A DNA stretch of 64,000 bases from assembly GCA_029262115.1 (NCBI GenBank), contig JAJCZZ010000059.1:2501-66500 (forward strand), in the 5' to 3' direction. The notes below the pieces were generated by a model. It had not been told where the DNA came from. It ran no database searches and worked only from the letters and a program-made list of their open reading frames with translations. Source of the DNA: Gemmatimonadota bacterium. GTDB lineage: Bacteria; Gemmatimonadota; Gemmatimonadetes; Longimicrobiales; Gaopeijiaceae. Positions 52,918 to 62,682 of the stretch are shown one piece after another; position 1 is the first letter of the stretch, and every line of letters begins with the position of its first letter. A program made the translations under genes and the position numbers.

Positions 52918-53100
52918 GGGACGGACACACGGCCCGTATATTGGTCGCGATCCGGGTGCGCACGAAATACTTACCGGAGGAGTAGCCCCTGTGCATCTGG
53001 CGGGAAGCTACCCCGCTGGCGCGGGCCGTTCCACCGGTTGAGCTTATGGACCCCCACACGGAACTGAAGGGGGCATCACACCAGCGAAGGAGTCGAAGAC

Positions 53101-53526
53101 ATGGCCGTACGGAGTGCAGAAGCCGAGTGGAAGGGTGACCTGAAGTCGGGGACGGGGACGATGCGGAGTGAAACCGGAACCGTCGACGGTCAATACTCCT
53201 TCGCATCGAGATTCGAGGAGGGGACCGGGACGAATCCAGAGGAGTTGATCGCGGCGGCACACGCCGGGTGCTATTCGATGGCCCTATCGAACATGCTTGC
53301 CACGGCAGGGCATACGCCGGACAGCGTCCACACGACGGCCCGCGTGCACATCGGACCGGTGGACGACGGAGTGGCCATCACGCGCATCGACCTCACCTGC
53401 CGCGCCGAAGTCCCCGGTCTCACCGCTGAGGCGTTCGCCGAGCACGCCGAGAACGCGAAGACGGGCTGCCCCGTTTCGGTCGCGCTCAAGGCCGTGGACA
53501 TCACGCTGGATGCGGAGCTGAACTGA
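53101..53526 (+). CDS. OsmC-family peroxide reductase
   Basis: A 141-residue thiol peroxidase of the OsmC/Ohr fold. Both active Cys are present: Cys57 (AAHAGCYSMAL) and Cys123 (KTGCPVSVAL). NPEELIAAAHAGCYSMALSN and the overall length identify OsmC rather than Ohr. It reduces organic hydroperoxides. Ribosome site aaggag lies eight bases before the ATG. Selenocysteine forms exist in this family, but here both positions are Cys codons. Confidence 0.92.
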   Translation: MAVRSAEAEWKGDLKSGTGTMRSETGTVDGQYSFASRFEEGTGTNPEELIAAAHAGCYSMALSNMLATAGHTPDSVHTTARVHIGPVDDGVAITRIDLTCRAEVPGLTAEAFAEHAENAKTGCPVSVALKAVDITLDAELN

Positions 53527-53549
53527 AGTAGTGCCAGGCCGTCCAGCCT

Positions 53550-55010
53550 TCAACCGGCCCGGGCGGGAGGCTCGGAGAGGGTCCCGCCATCCGGCGTGTG
53601 GTGACCCTCTCCGCAGCCTTCATCGGACGCACATCCGATCGTGAACGTCGAGCCCTGCCCTTCCGCGCTGACGACGCTCAGCGTGAAGCCCATTCCTTCG
53701 CAGAGCGACCGGGAAATCGCCAGCCCCAGGCCCGTCCCACCGAAGCGTCGGGTGGTCGAGCCGTCCCCCTGTTCGAACGCTGCGAATACCCGCTCCATCT
53801 GCTGGGGCGAGATCCCCACCCCCGTATCGGTCACGTCCACCGCAAAGGGCCGTCCACCGTCATCCGCTCGAATCGCCACCTGGATCCACCCGGACGGAGT
53901 GAACTTGATGGCGTTGCCGACCAGATTCACGAGGACCTGACGAAGCCGCACTTCATCCGCGCGGAGTGGAAGGAGCACATCGGGGGCCTGCACGGACATC
54001 GACGCGTTGCCACCGTGAATGCGGCTCTCCAACTGCGAGACGGTCTCCCGGACCAGGACTTCGAGGTCGACGGGTTCCATCTTGATATCGAGTCGACCGC
54101 GCTCGATCCGAGTGATGTCGAGGATATCGTTGATGAGAGCGAGCAGGTAGACGCCGTTGCTCTTGATCCGACCGAGATAGTCGCGCGCGATCTCGGGTGG
54201 TGTCGCCTCGCGCCGGAGGAGGAGGTTCGTAAAGCCCACCACCGAGTTCAGCGGCGTGCGGAGCTCGTGGCTCATGCGGGCCAGGAAATCGCTCTTGGCA
54301 CGACTGGCGGCCTCGGCCCGCCGGCGAGCCTCATCCAACTCAAGCGACTGCTCTTCGAGTTTCATGATGAGCGATTTCGCCGCCTGTGTCCGATCCTGCA
54401 CGTTCCAGGGTCCCTGGGCCGCAAACACGAGATACATCGTAAACGCCACCAGAGAACCGACTTTCACGATCTCCGCGGCAAGGTCCGGGCGCGCCCCCTC
54501 CACCATGCTCGTCCACATCAACAAGGCCAGATAGCACACGACGCCAAGGGCGCCCATCCAGGCCGCCCGAGCGCGCCCGATCCACAGCTGGTCGGCGACC
54601 CGCAGGACGTAGACCGGCCAGATCAGCGAGGCGTGCCCACCGGTCGCGTAGACGGCCAAGGTCAAAATCGGCACATCCGAAGCGAGAAACACGGTGCCCA
54701 GATGCACCCGCTTGCTACGTGCGAAGTATCGCCGGAGAACGACCCACTGGCCGACCGCATAGACTTCGATGAGCAGGACCATGATCGCGGTCGCAAGCCA
54801 CGACGCCCCCACGTCCCGCAGGGTGTTGTGGAGGAGAACGAAGGCGACCAGTAGTTGGAGTCCCAGCAGCCGGGTCCGGGGCACTTCGATCGCGTTCAGC
54901 CGGTGAAGTCCCGGCAGGTCCCTGCGATCTTCCGCCCCGAGACCCAGAACCTCCTCCACCGCTTCGGGTGACGGCAATTCCGTGAATGGAGGGGTTGGGT
55001 GCTGGCTCAT
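53550..55010 (-). CDS. membrane-bound sensor histidine kinase
   Basis: A 486-residue kinase: about five membrane helices (48-200), a coiled coil (215-238), dimerisation/phosphorylation domain with His248 in MSHELRTPLN, then the ATPase domain with N box (VNLVGNAIKFTP), D box (DTGVGISP) and G box (FGGTGLGLAISR). It lacks a PAS or HAMP domain; the membrane block may be the sensor. No response regulator gene adjoins, so its partner is elsewhere. It converges with OsmC and diverges from the CorC gene. Confidence 0.9.
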   Translation of the reverse strand: MSQHPTPPFTELPSPEAVEEVLGLGAEDRRDLPGLHRLNAIEVPRTRLLGLQLLVAFVLLHNTLRDVGASWLATAIMVLLIEVYAVGQWVVLRRYFARSKRVHLGTVFLASDVPILTLAVYATGGHASLIWPVYVLRVADQLWIGRARAAWMGALGVVCYLALLMWTSMVEGARPDLAAEIVKVGSLVAFTMYLVFAAQGPWNVQDRTQAAKSLIMKLEEQSLELDEARRRAEAASRAKSDFLARMSHELRTPLNSVVGFTNLLLRREATPPEIARDYLGRIKSNGVYLLALINDILDITRIERGRLDIKMEPVDLEVLVRETVSQLESRIHGGNASMSVQAPDVLLPLRADEVRLRQVLVNLVGNAIKFTPSGWIQVAIRADDGGRPFAVDVTDTGVGISPQQMERVFAAFEQGDGSTTRRFGGTGLGLAISRSLCEGMGFTLSVVSAEGQGSTFTIGCASDEGCGEGHHTPDGGTLSEPPARAG

Positions 55011-55134
55011 ATGGAGTGCGGAAGCCGGAGCCCTGGAGGAAGAGGCTCGAAGCTACACCTACCCTGCGCCCCTGCCAAGCGAAGGACGGACGCGCCTTGT
55101 CGGTCCCGGCTGGGGCCACGATAATGCGGGCGAT

Positions 55135-56376
55135 ATGACAGCCCTCCTGTGGGTCCTCGCGGCCACCCTGTCGACCTCCTTCCTCTGCTCGGTTCTGGAG
55201 GCCGTCTTCCTGTCGATCAGCCACTCGTATGTCGCCCTACTTCAAGAACGAGGCGAGTGGGCCGGTGAATGGCTGTCCTCGGCCATGAAGAAGCTGGATG
55301 AGCCGATCGCCGCGATCCTTACGCTCAACACGATCGCCCACACGATCGGAGCGACGATGGGTGGGGCGATGGCACTGCAGATCTTCGGAAGCGCGTGGGT
55401 CGCGGCGTTCTCGGCCGTCTTGACCCTGGCGATTCTCGTTCTGACCGAAATCGTGCCCAAGACGCTCGGTGCGACCTACTGGAAGCAACTCGCGATTCCG
55501 ACCGCGCACATCCTTCGCGTGATGACGGTGGGGATGAAGCCGATCATCGTTCCTCTCGGCTGGATTTCCGGTCTCCTCACTTCGAGAACCGAGGGCCCCA
55601 CCGTGAGTCGGGCGGAACTCGAGGTGCTCGCGGAGATCGGCCTTCGGGAGGGAGCGCTCGACGAGGACGAATGGAAAGTGATGTCCAACGTGATCCGCCT
55701 CGACGAGGTGTCGATCGGAGAGGTCATGACGCCGCGCACGGACATCATTGCCGTTCCGGTCGATGCGTCGCTCCGTGAGGCCATGGACCTCATGCTGGCG
55801 GAAGGCCACCTCCGGCTGCCGGTCTACAGCGAGAGCCTCGACACCATCGAGGGGGTCGTCCTGGCACGCGACGTGTGGCGGGCGGACCGTGAGGGCGTCG
55901 TGCGCGTGCGCGACATCGTGCGTCCCGTGCCGTTTGCGCCCGCCTCCAAGCCGGTGGAGGATCTCATCCCGGAAATGCGGTCCAAACGAACGAAGCTCGC
56001 GATCGTGGTGGACGAATTCGGCGGCACGGCGGGGCTGGTCACCCTGGAGGACCTGATCGAAGAGATCATCGGGGAGATCCAGGACGAGCATGAGGACGAC
56101 GAGCCGGAGGACTTCCATCCGATGCCCGGCGGGCGGTATCGGATCTGGGGCGGAGCGCCGCTACGCGAGGCGTCGGCCCGGTTGAACTTCACCCTCACGG
56201 AGTCCGAGCAGGAAGGCTTCGACACGCTGGGCGGCTTCGTGTTCGGCAAGGTCAACCGGATCCCCGTGGTCGGAGATCAGGTGGAGGTCGGCTCGGGCAC
56301 GCTGCGGGTGGTGCGGATGCGGGGGCGGCGCATCGAGTATCTCGTGTTCCAGCCGGCCGACCGAGGTCGGGAGTAG
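55135..56376 (+). CDS. CNNM/CorC-HlyC family transporter-like protein
   Basis: A 413-residue protein: N-terminal CNNM domain with four helices (LEAVFLSIS, LTLNTIAHTIGATMGGAMA, LTEIVPKTLGATYW), two CBS domains starting at VMTPRTDIIAVPVD and IVVDEFGGTAGLVTLEDLIEEIIGEI, and a C-terminal CorC_HlyC domain (GGAPLREASARLNF, DTLGGFVFGKVNRIP). The family is linked to Mg2+/Co2+ homeostasis. ATG 55135 is preceded by a weak site only. Confidence 0.9.
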   Translation: MTALLWVLAATLSTSFLCSVLEAVFLSISHSYVALLQERGEWAGEWLSSAMKKLDEPIAAILTLNTIAHTIGATMGGAMALQIFGSAWVAAFSAVLTLAILVLTEIVPKTLGATYWKQLAIPTAHILRVMTVGMKPIIVPLGWISGLLTSRTEGPTVSRAELEVLAEIGLREGALDEDEWKVMSNVIRLDEVSIGEVMTPRTDIIAVPVDASLREAMDLMLAEGHLRLPVYSESLDTIEGVVLARDVWRADREGVVRVRDIVRPVPFAPASKPVEDLIPEMRSKRTKLAIVVDEFGGTAGLVTLEDLIEEIIGEIQDEHEDDEPEDFHPMPGGRYRIWGGAPLREASARLNFTLTESEQEGFDTLGGFVFGKVNRIPVVGDQVEVGSGTLRVVRMRGRRIEYLVFQPADRGRE

Positions 56377-56391
56377 AACCGACTTTCCACA

Positions 56392-56937
56392 CTAGACCTC
56401 GCCGACGGTCGGAACACGTTCCGGCTCGGGTACCGCGGCGTCGTCCGAGCGGGCTGCCCTGGCGATCGCGTTCTCCTCCAGCCAGAAGGATATCGCGAGG
56501 AGGATCGCCCCACAGGTGATGGCCATGTCGGCCACGTTGAAGATCGGGAAGTCCCAGAAGCCGAGGTCGATCGGCCCGAGGAAGTCCACGACTCCGCGGC
56601 TCCACCGTACTCGGTCGTAGAGGTTTCCGAGGGCGCCGGACACGACGAGTGAAATCGAGGCGATACGGAGGTAGTCCCTGCGATCCGCTTGCTTGAACAG
56701 AACGCCCAGCAGGATCAGCGCGAGAATCGTCACGGGCACGAAGAACCAGCGGGAATCCTCTCCGATGCGGAGTCCGAAGGCCGCACCCTTGTTGAAGGCG
56801 AGGGTGAGCGGGACCAGGCCACCGAACAGTTCGCCCCGCTCCCCCGCGAGCGCTTCGAGAGCCCATCGCTTGGTGATCCAATCGAGCGCGGCGACCGGCA
56901 CCAGGATCAGGACGAACATGAGGAGCTTAGCGCGCAC
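56392..56937 (-). CDS. lspA: lipoprotein signal peptidase
   Basis: A 181-residue, four-helix aspartyl protease that cleaves prolipoprotein signal peptides, needed here for the many lipoproteins in the window. The catalytic pair is present: Asp108 in GNLYDR and Asp137 in FNVADMAI. FNKGAAFG (48-55) is the conserved first block. GTG 56937 is used; ATG 56919 would cut six residues before the first helix. A polar tail (about 155-181) is extra. It converges with the CorC gene. Confidence 0.95.
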   Translation of the reverse strand: MRAKLLMFVLILVPVAALDWITKRWALEALAGERGELFGGLVPLTLAFNKGAAFGLRIGEDSRWFFVPVTILALILLGVLFKQADRRDYLRIASISLVVSGALGNLYDRVRWSRGVVDFLGPIDLGFWDFPIFNVADMAITCGAILLAISFWLEENAIARAARSDDAAVPEPERVPTVGEV

Positions 56938-57030
56938 GTGAATTGTCCGACTCTGGTGGATGAATGCCCTGAACCCGCAAGTCTACAGGGGGCCCCTTCA
57001 TTCGTTCCCGGGGGGGACGGGAAAATTCCA

Positions 57031-58827
57031 TCAATAGTCGACCGGGCGGAGGTAGAACGAGCCGATCGCACTCGAGGAGAGAAGCGCCACCGTCGGCAAC
57101 TCCCGCTTCCAGTGCGTGCCGGAAAGTCGACGCGAAACCATGTCCACATCGTGCGGATCCATCCCCATGCTCACGAGGTCGTCCCTGGTATACCCCCGGA
57201 TCAACGCGTGAAGAATGGGATCGGCATCATGATACCCGATCCCGAGCTCGTCCTCGTCGTTGACGCCTTTGACGAGGTCGGCCGTAGCCGGCTTGTCCAC
57301 GATCACGTCCGGCACGCCGAGGTGCCGGGCCAGCGCCCACACCTGGGTCTTGAAGAGATCTCCGATCGGGTTGATCGGCGGCGAGTCGTCTGCGTGCCAC
57401 GTGAAGTATCCCAGCAGCCGTTCACTCTTGTTTCCGGTTCCCAGCGGCAGGGCGCGGAGTTTCGCCGACTGGTCGAACAGCACGACGGCGCGGAAGCGGG
57501 CCATCAGGTTGCCCCTACGTAGCGGGCTGGCATCGGGCTCATGCGCCTCGACATACCCGTCGACCGGCTCGCTGATATCGATGGTGCGCGAGTGGGCTCC
57601 CGTGGCGCCGAGCACCAGATCGGCGTGGTCCAGGCTCTCCCGGCTCGAGGCCCGGTAGGGCAGCCGGAAGCCGTACACGTTCTCCGGGCCGAGGGCCCGG
57701 CACGCCAGTTCGAGCGACACGGCCGAATCCACCCCCCCGGACACCCCGACAACCGCCCGCTCGAAACCCCTGCGGTCCCGATACTCCTCACGGATGAACC
57801 CGACGAGCGTCCGTTCGACCAGATCCAGGTCCAACTCCATCCCCGGAACGTCGAGGAAGTCGGGGGAGCGCGTGCCCCGCCCACCGAACGGGGGCGCCGG
57901 GGCTTCGGGACGGGTGTCCCCCTCGTCATCCGGCGGCCCCGAGTCATCGAGTCCAACCGCGTCGGACAGAGAGCGCTGAAGGTGGGGCAGCATCTGCTCG
58001 AGGTCCGCGAGGAGCGGCGCCGCCACGCGGGCGCGGTCGAGGGCGCTGGGATCCAGTGACGTCCGGGTGACCCCGGGCTCGGACAGCTGTCCCCGAGCGA
58101 GGATCGATCCGTCAGGACCGACGGCCAACGATCCCCCCGGAAAGATCTTTCCGCCTTCCGATCCGACGAGTTGGGACACGACGACGAACACGCCGTGCTC
58201 CTCTGCAGCCGACGGAGCAAGCCGATCCCAGCGGTCCAGATTCGCCGGACGACCCGACGTGCTCGGCTGGAAGTCGCGCGCCGGTGAGGCGCTGACCACC
58301 GCGATCAACTCCGCACCCGCCAGCGCGAGGATGGTGACCGGGAGGCTGTGCCACATCTCCTCGCAGATCAGCAGCCCCACCCGACCGAACCGTGTGTCGA
58401 ACGCACGCACGCTCGTGCCCGGTTCGACGAAGCGCGCCTCATCGAACACGCCGTATGTGGGCAGGAAGAGTTTACGATGAACGTGTTGAACGCTCCAGGC
58501 GCCCTCGGAGGGCGTGAGGTAGGCGGCCGAATTGTACAGCCGTCGGCGCCACCGCTCGTAGAAGCCGAGCACGACGTCGGGAGTCGCCTCGCTAGAGGGC
58601 CCCAACAAGCCGGAGACGGAATCGGCCGAAACGGCTGCTTCGGCCACGCCACCCTCGAGGAAGTACCCCGACAGGCACGCCTCCGGGAAGACCACGATGT
58701 CGGCGGACCCCGATTCGCCCTCGACCATCTCGCGGACGATCCGTGCATTCGCCTGGACGTCCCCTTTCATGGGGCGTATCTGCGCAAGCGAGACCCGCAG
58801 AGGAGCCTGGTCCGGCCCGAGTGTCAT
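57031..58827 (-). CDS. nadE: glutamine-dependent NAD+ synthase
   Basis: A 598-residue two-domain enzyme converting deamido-NAD to NAD+. The nitrilase-type glutaminase domain has its Glu49, Lys119 and Cys155 triad (FPEAC, HRKLFLPTYG, LLICEEMW). A Pro/Asp-rich linker (about 290-325) leads to the synthetase domain with P-loop SGGVDSA (363-369), LPLGTGNKSERLLGYFTWHAD and DLFKTQVWALARHLGVPDVI. Both active sites are intact. It diverges from the S41 peptidase gene. Confidence 0.96.
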   Translation of the reverse strand: MTLGPDQAPLRVSLAQIRPMKGDVQANARIVREMVEGESGSADIVVFPEACLSGYFLEGGVAEAAVSADSVSGLLGPSSEATPDVVLGFYERWRRRLYNSAAYLTPSEGAWSVQHVHRKLFLPTYGVFDEARFVEPGTSVRAFDTRFGRVGLLICEEMWHSLPVTILALAGAELIAVVSASPARDFQPSTSGRPANLDRWDRLAPSAAEEHGVFVVVSQLVGSEGGKIFPGGSLAVGPDGSILARGQLSEPGVTRTSLDPSALDRARVAAPLLADLEQMLPHLQRSLSDAVGLDDSGPPDDEGDTRPEAPAPPFGGRGTRSPDFLDVPGMELDLDLVERTLVGFIREEYRDRRGFERAVVGVSGGVDSAVSLELACRALGPENVYGFRLPYRASSRESLDHADLVLGATGAHSRTIDISEPVDGYVEAHEPDASPLRRGNLMARFRAVVLFDQSAKLRALPLGTGNKSERLLGYFTWHADDSPPINPIGDLFKTQVWALARHLGVPDVIVDKPATADLVKGVNDEDELGIGYHDADPILHALIRGYTRDDLVSMGMDPHDVDMVSRRLSGTHWKRELPTVALLSSSAIGSFYLRPVDY

Positions 58828-59000
58828 ATAGGAGTGTCCGTCTTCGCGTTTTCGGAGGATGAACCGGCTTCTGTCCGGTAGGTGGAAAGGTACGCCCCAT
58901 CTGCCGTATGTGCAGTGCCGGCCCGACCGTGCGGAACGCCGTCGGGCGAACAGGGGTTAGTACCACCGAGTCATTCTTCTTCCGACGATGCCGAGGGTGC

Positions 59001-60608
59001 ATGAGACGGTCCAACGCCTTTTTGATCCTCCTCTCCGCGCTCGCTCTGTCTCCCGCAGGGGCGCGGCACGCGGCGGCTCAGAGCGCGCAGACTCCCGAGG
59101 CCGAGGTGTTCCTCCGGGCATTGCAGGCGCTGTCTCAGATGCACCAGAACGCCGCGCCGGACTCGGCTCTTTGGGAGGCCGCGCTCGACGGGATGATCGC
59201 GTCGCTGAACGATCCGTATGCCGACGTCTTCACCCCGGTCGAGGCGGAGGCGTGGGAAGAGGAGACGACCGGAAACTACTCCGGGATCGGACTGCAGATC
59301 ACGCAGTTGAACGACGAAGTGACGGTCACGGCCGTCTTCCGGTCGACTCCCGCCGAGGACATCGGAGTGCAGGTCGGTGACGTGATCGTCGGGGTGAACG
59401 AGCACAATGCGACGGAGTGGAGCACCGACATGGCGGCGGACTCGATCCGGGGACCCGTCGGGAGTTGGGTCGAGGTGCGCTTCAAGCGCGCCGGGTACGA
59501 GACGCCGATCTCCTACGACATCAAGCGGGACAACGTCCACGTTCCAGCCGTAAACTATGGTATCCTGGACGGGAATATCGGCTATGCGATTCTCGATCGG
59601 GTGGCCCGGAACGCCGCCCGTGAGATGGACCAGGCCCTCCAGGAATTGCGGAACACACGCGGCCTGATCATCGACCTGCGCCGCAACCCGGGGGGCTTCC
59701 TCGACGAGTCGCTGATGCTCGCCGACCTGTTCCTGACCCCTGGGTCGACGCTTGCCAGCACCAGCCAGCGTACCGGCGAGGGTGCCGTGGCCGGCGGGTC
59801 GGGCGTGAGCACGGAGTCCTATCAGGACCGCTGGCCCGCCCGCGTACCGGGCCTTCCTGTCGTGATCCTGGTCGACCGCTTCACAGCGTCGGGCGCCGAG
59901 ATCCTCGCAGGAGCGCTCCAGGACTACGACCGAGCCGTGGTGCTCGGGGAGCGGAGCTTCGGAAAGGGCGTGGTTCAGACGGTGATGCCGCTCCCCCACG
60001 GACGGCGGCTGCGCTTCACCACGGGAGAGTGGCAGACGCCACTCGGACGTTCGCTTCACCGCGCCAGGGACATGCAGATGCGCCCCCTGGAGGAGAACCT
60101 CGATACTCTGCCCCGCGTAATGACGCCGGGAGGGCGTCCGCTCCTCAACGGTGGCGGCATCTTCCCCGATCTGGCGGTGGAGGGCGATACCCTCAAGACG
60201 GAAGAGCAGGATCTGATCCGCTCGGCGAATGAAGCCGAGTTCCCCCTCGGGCTGCGGATCGCTGAGTTCGCGCTCGAACAGGCTCGGGAACTCAAACAGG
60301 CCAATCGCCGGCCGTCGGTCGACGCGACCGCCTTCGTCGCGTTCGTGAACGCGATGGTGTCCGAGGGCCTTCCTCGTTCCGCGGTGGAGAGTCCGGTGGT
60401 CGTGGACTACCTGCGGTGGAGGGCTGAGGTCAGCGTCGCCCAGAGGATGAACGACATCGGCACCGAGGCGGAGTTCCGGATGGAGCGCGACCCCGTGCTC
60501 ACCGAAGCCGTCCGACTGCTCGAAGCCTCGTCCAGCCAGACGAGCCTCCTCCAGGTGGTTGCGGGCAAGCAGAACGGCACCAGCGGGAGCACGGCCAACC
60601 GCCGGTAG
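59001..60608 (+). CDS. S41 C-terminal processing peptidase
   Basis: A 535-residue exported protease. Signal peptide ends HAAAQ; PDZ domain at about 85-185 (NYSGIGLQITQLNDEVTV, IGVQVGDVIVGVN); peptidase core with DRFTASGAEI (catalytic Ser297) and FGKGVVQT (Lys322), the Ser-Lys dyad of tail-specific proteases. The C-terminal 150 residues are an added helical region (KTEEQDLIRSANEAEFPLG). It degrades or trims periplasmic proteins. ATG 59001 puts the signal peptide first. Confidence 0.92.
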   Translation: MRRSNAFLILLSALALSPAGARHAAAQSAQTPEAEVFLRALQALSQMHQNAAPDSALWEAALDGMIASLNDPYADVFTPVEAEAWEEETTGNYSGIGLQITQLNDEVTVTAVFRSTPAEDIGVQVGDVIVGVNEHNATEWSTDMAADSIRGPVGSWVEVRFKRAGYETPISYDIKRDNVHVPAVNYGILDGNIGYAILDRVARNAAREMDQALQELRNTRGLIIDLRRNPGGFLDESLMLADLFLTPGSTLASTSQRTGEGAVAGGSGVSTESYQDRWPARVPGLPVVILVDRFTASGAEILAGALQDYDRAVVLGERSFGKGVVQTVMPLPHGRRLRFTTGEWQTPLGRSLHRARDMQMRPLEENLDTLPRVMTPGGRPLLNGGGIFPDLAVEGDTLKTEEQDLIRSANEAEFPLGLRIAEFALEQARELKQANRRPSVDATAFVAFVNAMVSEGLPRSAVESPVVVDYLRWRAEVSVAQRMNDIGTEAEFRMERDPVLTEAVRLLEASSSQTSLLQVVAGKQNGTSGSTANRR

Positions 60609-60640
60609 GGAGACTCTGCTTAGGTGAGGCTCCCTGCGCC

Positions 60641-61543
60641 TCAGTCGGCTCGCGGGTGATGTCGTCGGTGGACATCGCGCAGGTACTCCCGGTCGACGTG
60701 TGTGTAGATCTGCGTCGTGGAGATGTCGGCGTGCCCGAGAAGCTCCTGAACGGCGGCCAGATCGGCGCCTCCCTCGAGGAGGTGGGTGGCGAACGTGTGC
60801 CGGAGCGTATGGGGCGACACCGTCTTCTCGATGCCGGCCCGTCGGGTGGCCACCTTCACCAGGTTGAAGATCGCCTGGCGCGTGGTCGGACGTCCGCGCG
60901 CGTTCAGGAACACGCGCCCCTGCCCGCTCCCGCGATCGAGGGTGGTGCGGACCTCGCGTAGATAGCGTGTCACGGCGCGGAGAGCCGGCGCGCCCACCGG
61001 GACCAGCCGTTCCTTCCGCCCTTTCCCGAAAACGGTCACGAACCCTTCGTCCAAGTCCAGGCCGACGAGGGTCAACTCCACCAACTCCGACACACGAAGA
61101 CCGGCGGCATAGAGCATCTCGAGTACGGCCCGGTCACGCCAGTACAGCGGTCGGGCCGGATCGGGCGCGTCCAGGAGGCGGGTGACCTCATCCCTCGTGA
61201 GGTGATCGGGCAACGGCCGGCCACTCCTGGGAGCCTCGAGCCGATCAGTTGGATCGGTGTTTACGATTCCCTCGGCGAGTAGGAAACCGTAATAGGTCCG
61301 GACCGCTGACCGAGCCCGTCGAATCGAGGAGCCGGCCAGGCCGGCCTCTTTGAGCGCATACACCCAACCTCGGAGGATCTCCGGCGTCACGTCGCCCGGA
61401 GCGTGGACGCCGGCCTCCACCACGTGCGCCATCCAACGCACGAGATCCCGGCGGTACGCCTCGAGGGTGCGATCCGAGAGGCCTCGCTCGAACGTCAGGT
61501 AGTCCTCGAACTGCTCGACCCGGAAGTCCCGGTCAGTGGGCAT
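60641..61543 (-). CDS. xerD: XerD-type tyrosine recombinase
   Basis: A 300-residue recombinase of housekeeping size. The N-terminal SAM-like domain (FRVEQFEDYLTFERGLSDRTLEAYRRDL) matches XerC/D, and the catalytic set is AAGLRVSELVEL (Arg), HTLRHTFATHLLEGGADLAAVQELLGHADI (His, Arg, His) and TQIYTHV (Tyr). It resolves chromosome dimers at dif. No att repeats lie beside it. The gene overlaps dedA by 11 bases and converges with the S41 gene. Confidence 0.92.
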   Translation of the reverse strand: MPTDRDFRVEQFEDYLTFERGLSDRTLEAYRRDLVRWMAHVVEAGVHAPGDVTPEILRGWVYALKEAGLAGSSIRRARSAVRTYYGFLLAEGIVNTDPTDRLEAPRSGRPLPDHLTRDEVTRLLDAPDPARPLYWRDRAVLEMLYAAGLRVSELVELTLVGLDLDEGFVTVFGKGRKERLVPVGAPALRAVTRYLREVRTTLDRGSGQGRVFLNARGRPTTRQAIFNLVKVATRRAGIEKTVSPHTLRHTFATHLLEGGADLAAVQELLGHADISTTQIYTHVDREYLRDVHRRHHPRAD

Positions 61544-62147
61544 CGTGTCGAGTCCGCCACCACCAGACGGCCACCGCCGCGAAGACGAGCAACGCAACAC
61601 CGAGAAGGACACCATTCACGTTGGACAGGGCGGATCGAACGGCAGGGAAGTTCCGCCCGGCGACCGTGCCCACGTACACGAGCGCTCCGTACCAGATGGC
61701 CGATGCCGCGGCCACCGGGAAGGCGACCGCCCAGAACGGCTGGTGGCTCACGCCCGCGAAGATGGGCACGACGCTCCGGAGGCCCGGGAGGAAGCGGGTG
61801 ATGAAGATGGCGGGTGTGCCCCACCGCTGGTAAAAACCCTGCATCCGGGCCATCTGATGCGCATTGAGGAGCCGCCCGCCCCAACCTCGGTCGAAGAAGC
61901 CCCTCCCGTACTTGAAGCCGATCCGGTACATGAGGAGCGCCGAAACCACGTTTGCAAGCCAGGTGCTCACGAAGACCCAGCGGCTGTGGATCCCACCCTC
62001 GGGCGCCGAGAGGAACCCGCCGAGAAGGACGAAGGTGTCCGCGGGCACGGCCGGGAATACGTTCTCGACGGCCGCACCGGCGCCCAGCACCAGATACACC
62101 ACGACCGGCGGCAGACCGGCCAGCCACTCGATCAGTTCCGAAAACAT
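61533..62147 (-). CDS. DedA family membrane protein
   Basis: A 204-residue DedA/SNARE-associated protein. It shows EWLAGLPPVVVYLVLGAGAAVENVFPAVPADTFVLLGG (conserved Glu and Asp), the YRIGFKYGRGFFDR basic block, and FITRFLPGLRSVVPIFAGVSHQPFWAVAFPV, where the Arg-Phe-x-Pro-Gly-x-Arg motif is conserved. DedA proteins are linked to undecaprenyl-phosphate or phospholipid flipping and proton-motive-force maintenance. Confidence 0.92.
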   Translation of the reverse strand: MFSELIEWLAGLPPVVVYLVLGAGAAVENVFPAVPADTFVLLGGFLSAPEGGIHSRWVFVSTWLANVVSALLMYRIGFKYGRGFFDRGWGGRLLNAHQMARMQGFYQRWGTPAIFITRFLPGLRSVVPIFAGVSHQPFWAVAFPVAAASAIWYGALVYVGTVAGRNFPAVRSALSNVNGVLLGVALLVFAAVAVWWWRTRHDAH

Positions 62148-62153
62148 GGCGAA

Positions 62154-62651
62154 TCAGGCGTCGGGCCCAGCGAACCCATCTGCCGAATCGATCAGGGCGA
62201 TCGCGTGGACCGCGACCCCTTCCCTTCGGCCGATCCACCCCATGGTCTCGTTGGTCTTACCCTTTACCGAGACGCCGCGCGGGCCGATGCGGAGCGCCTT
62301 TCCCAGCGCCGCCCGCATGGCGTCGACGTGGGGCCCGATCTTCGGCGACTCGCACACCACCGTCACATCCACGTTCACGACCTGGTAGTTGTGGGTCTCG
62401 AGTACGTGGACGGCTCGCCGCAGGAGCTCGATCGAGTCCGCGCCGCGGTACTGGTCGTCCGACGGCGGAAAGTGGCTTCCGACGTTTCCTGCGCCCGCGG
62501 CCCCCAGGATGGCGTCGATTACCGCATGCGCCACCGCGTCGCCGTCGGAATGCCCGGACAGCCCCGCGTGATCCGGAATGTCGACCCCGCCGAGGCGCAG
62601 CGGACGATCATCGGCGAATCGGTGTGAATCGTACCCTGTCCCGACCCTCAC
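62154..62651 (-). CDS. ispF: 2-C-methyl-D-erythritol 2,4-cyclodiphosphate synthase
   Basis: A 165-residue MEP-pathway enzyme. Metal ligands Asp8, His10 and His42 are present (GTGYDSHRF, SGHSDGDAVAHA), and the conserved HFPPSDDQYRGADS follows; the KGKTNETMGWIGRREGVAVHA ending is diagnostic. It makes the cyclic diphosphate precursor of isoprenoids. The GTG start at 62651 is 31 bases from the fabF stop. IspD is not in the window. Confidence 0.96.
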   Translation of the reverse strand: MRVGTGYDSHRFADDRPLRLGGVDIPDHAGLSGHSDGDAVAHAVIDAILGAAGAGNVGSHFPPSDDQYRGADSIELLRRAVHVLETHNYQVVNVDVTVVCESPKIGPHVDAMRAALGKALRIGPRGVSVKGKTNETMGWIGRREGVAVHAIALIDSADGFAGPDA

Positions 62652-62682
62652 CGCTCGGCCTCACGGCTCGAACCGAGGGGTA

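Noticed and set aside
53101-53526. OsmC as a selenoprotein
   Set aside because: Both active positions are plain Cys codons, despite tRNA-Sec in the window and Sec forms known in this family.
60641-61543. XerD gene as the integrase of a second mobile element
   Set aside because: Length and sequence are of the housekeeping XerD type, it is embedded among core genes and no att repeats adjoin it.
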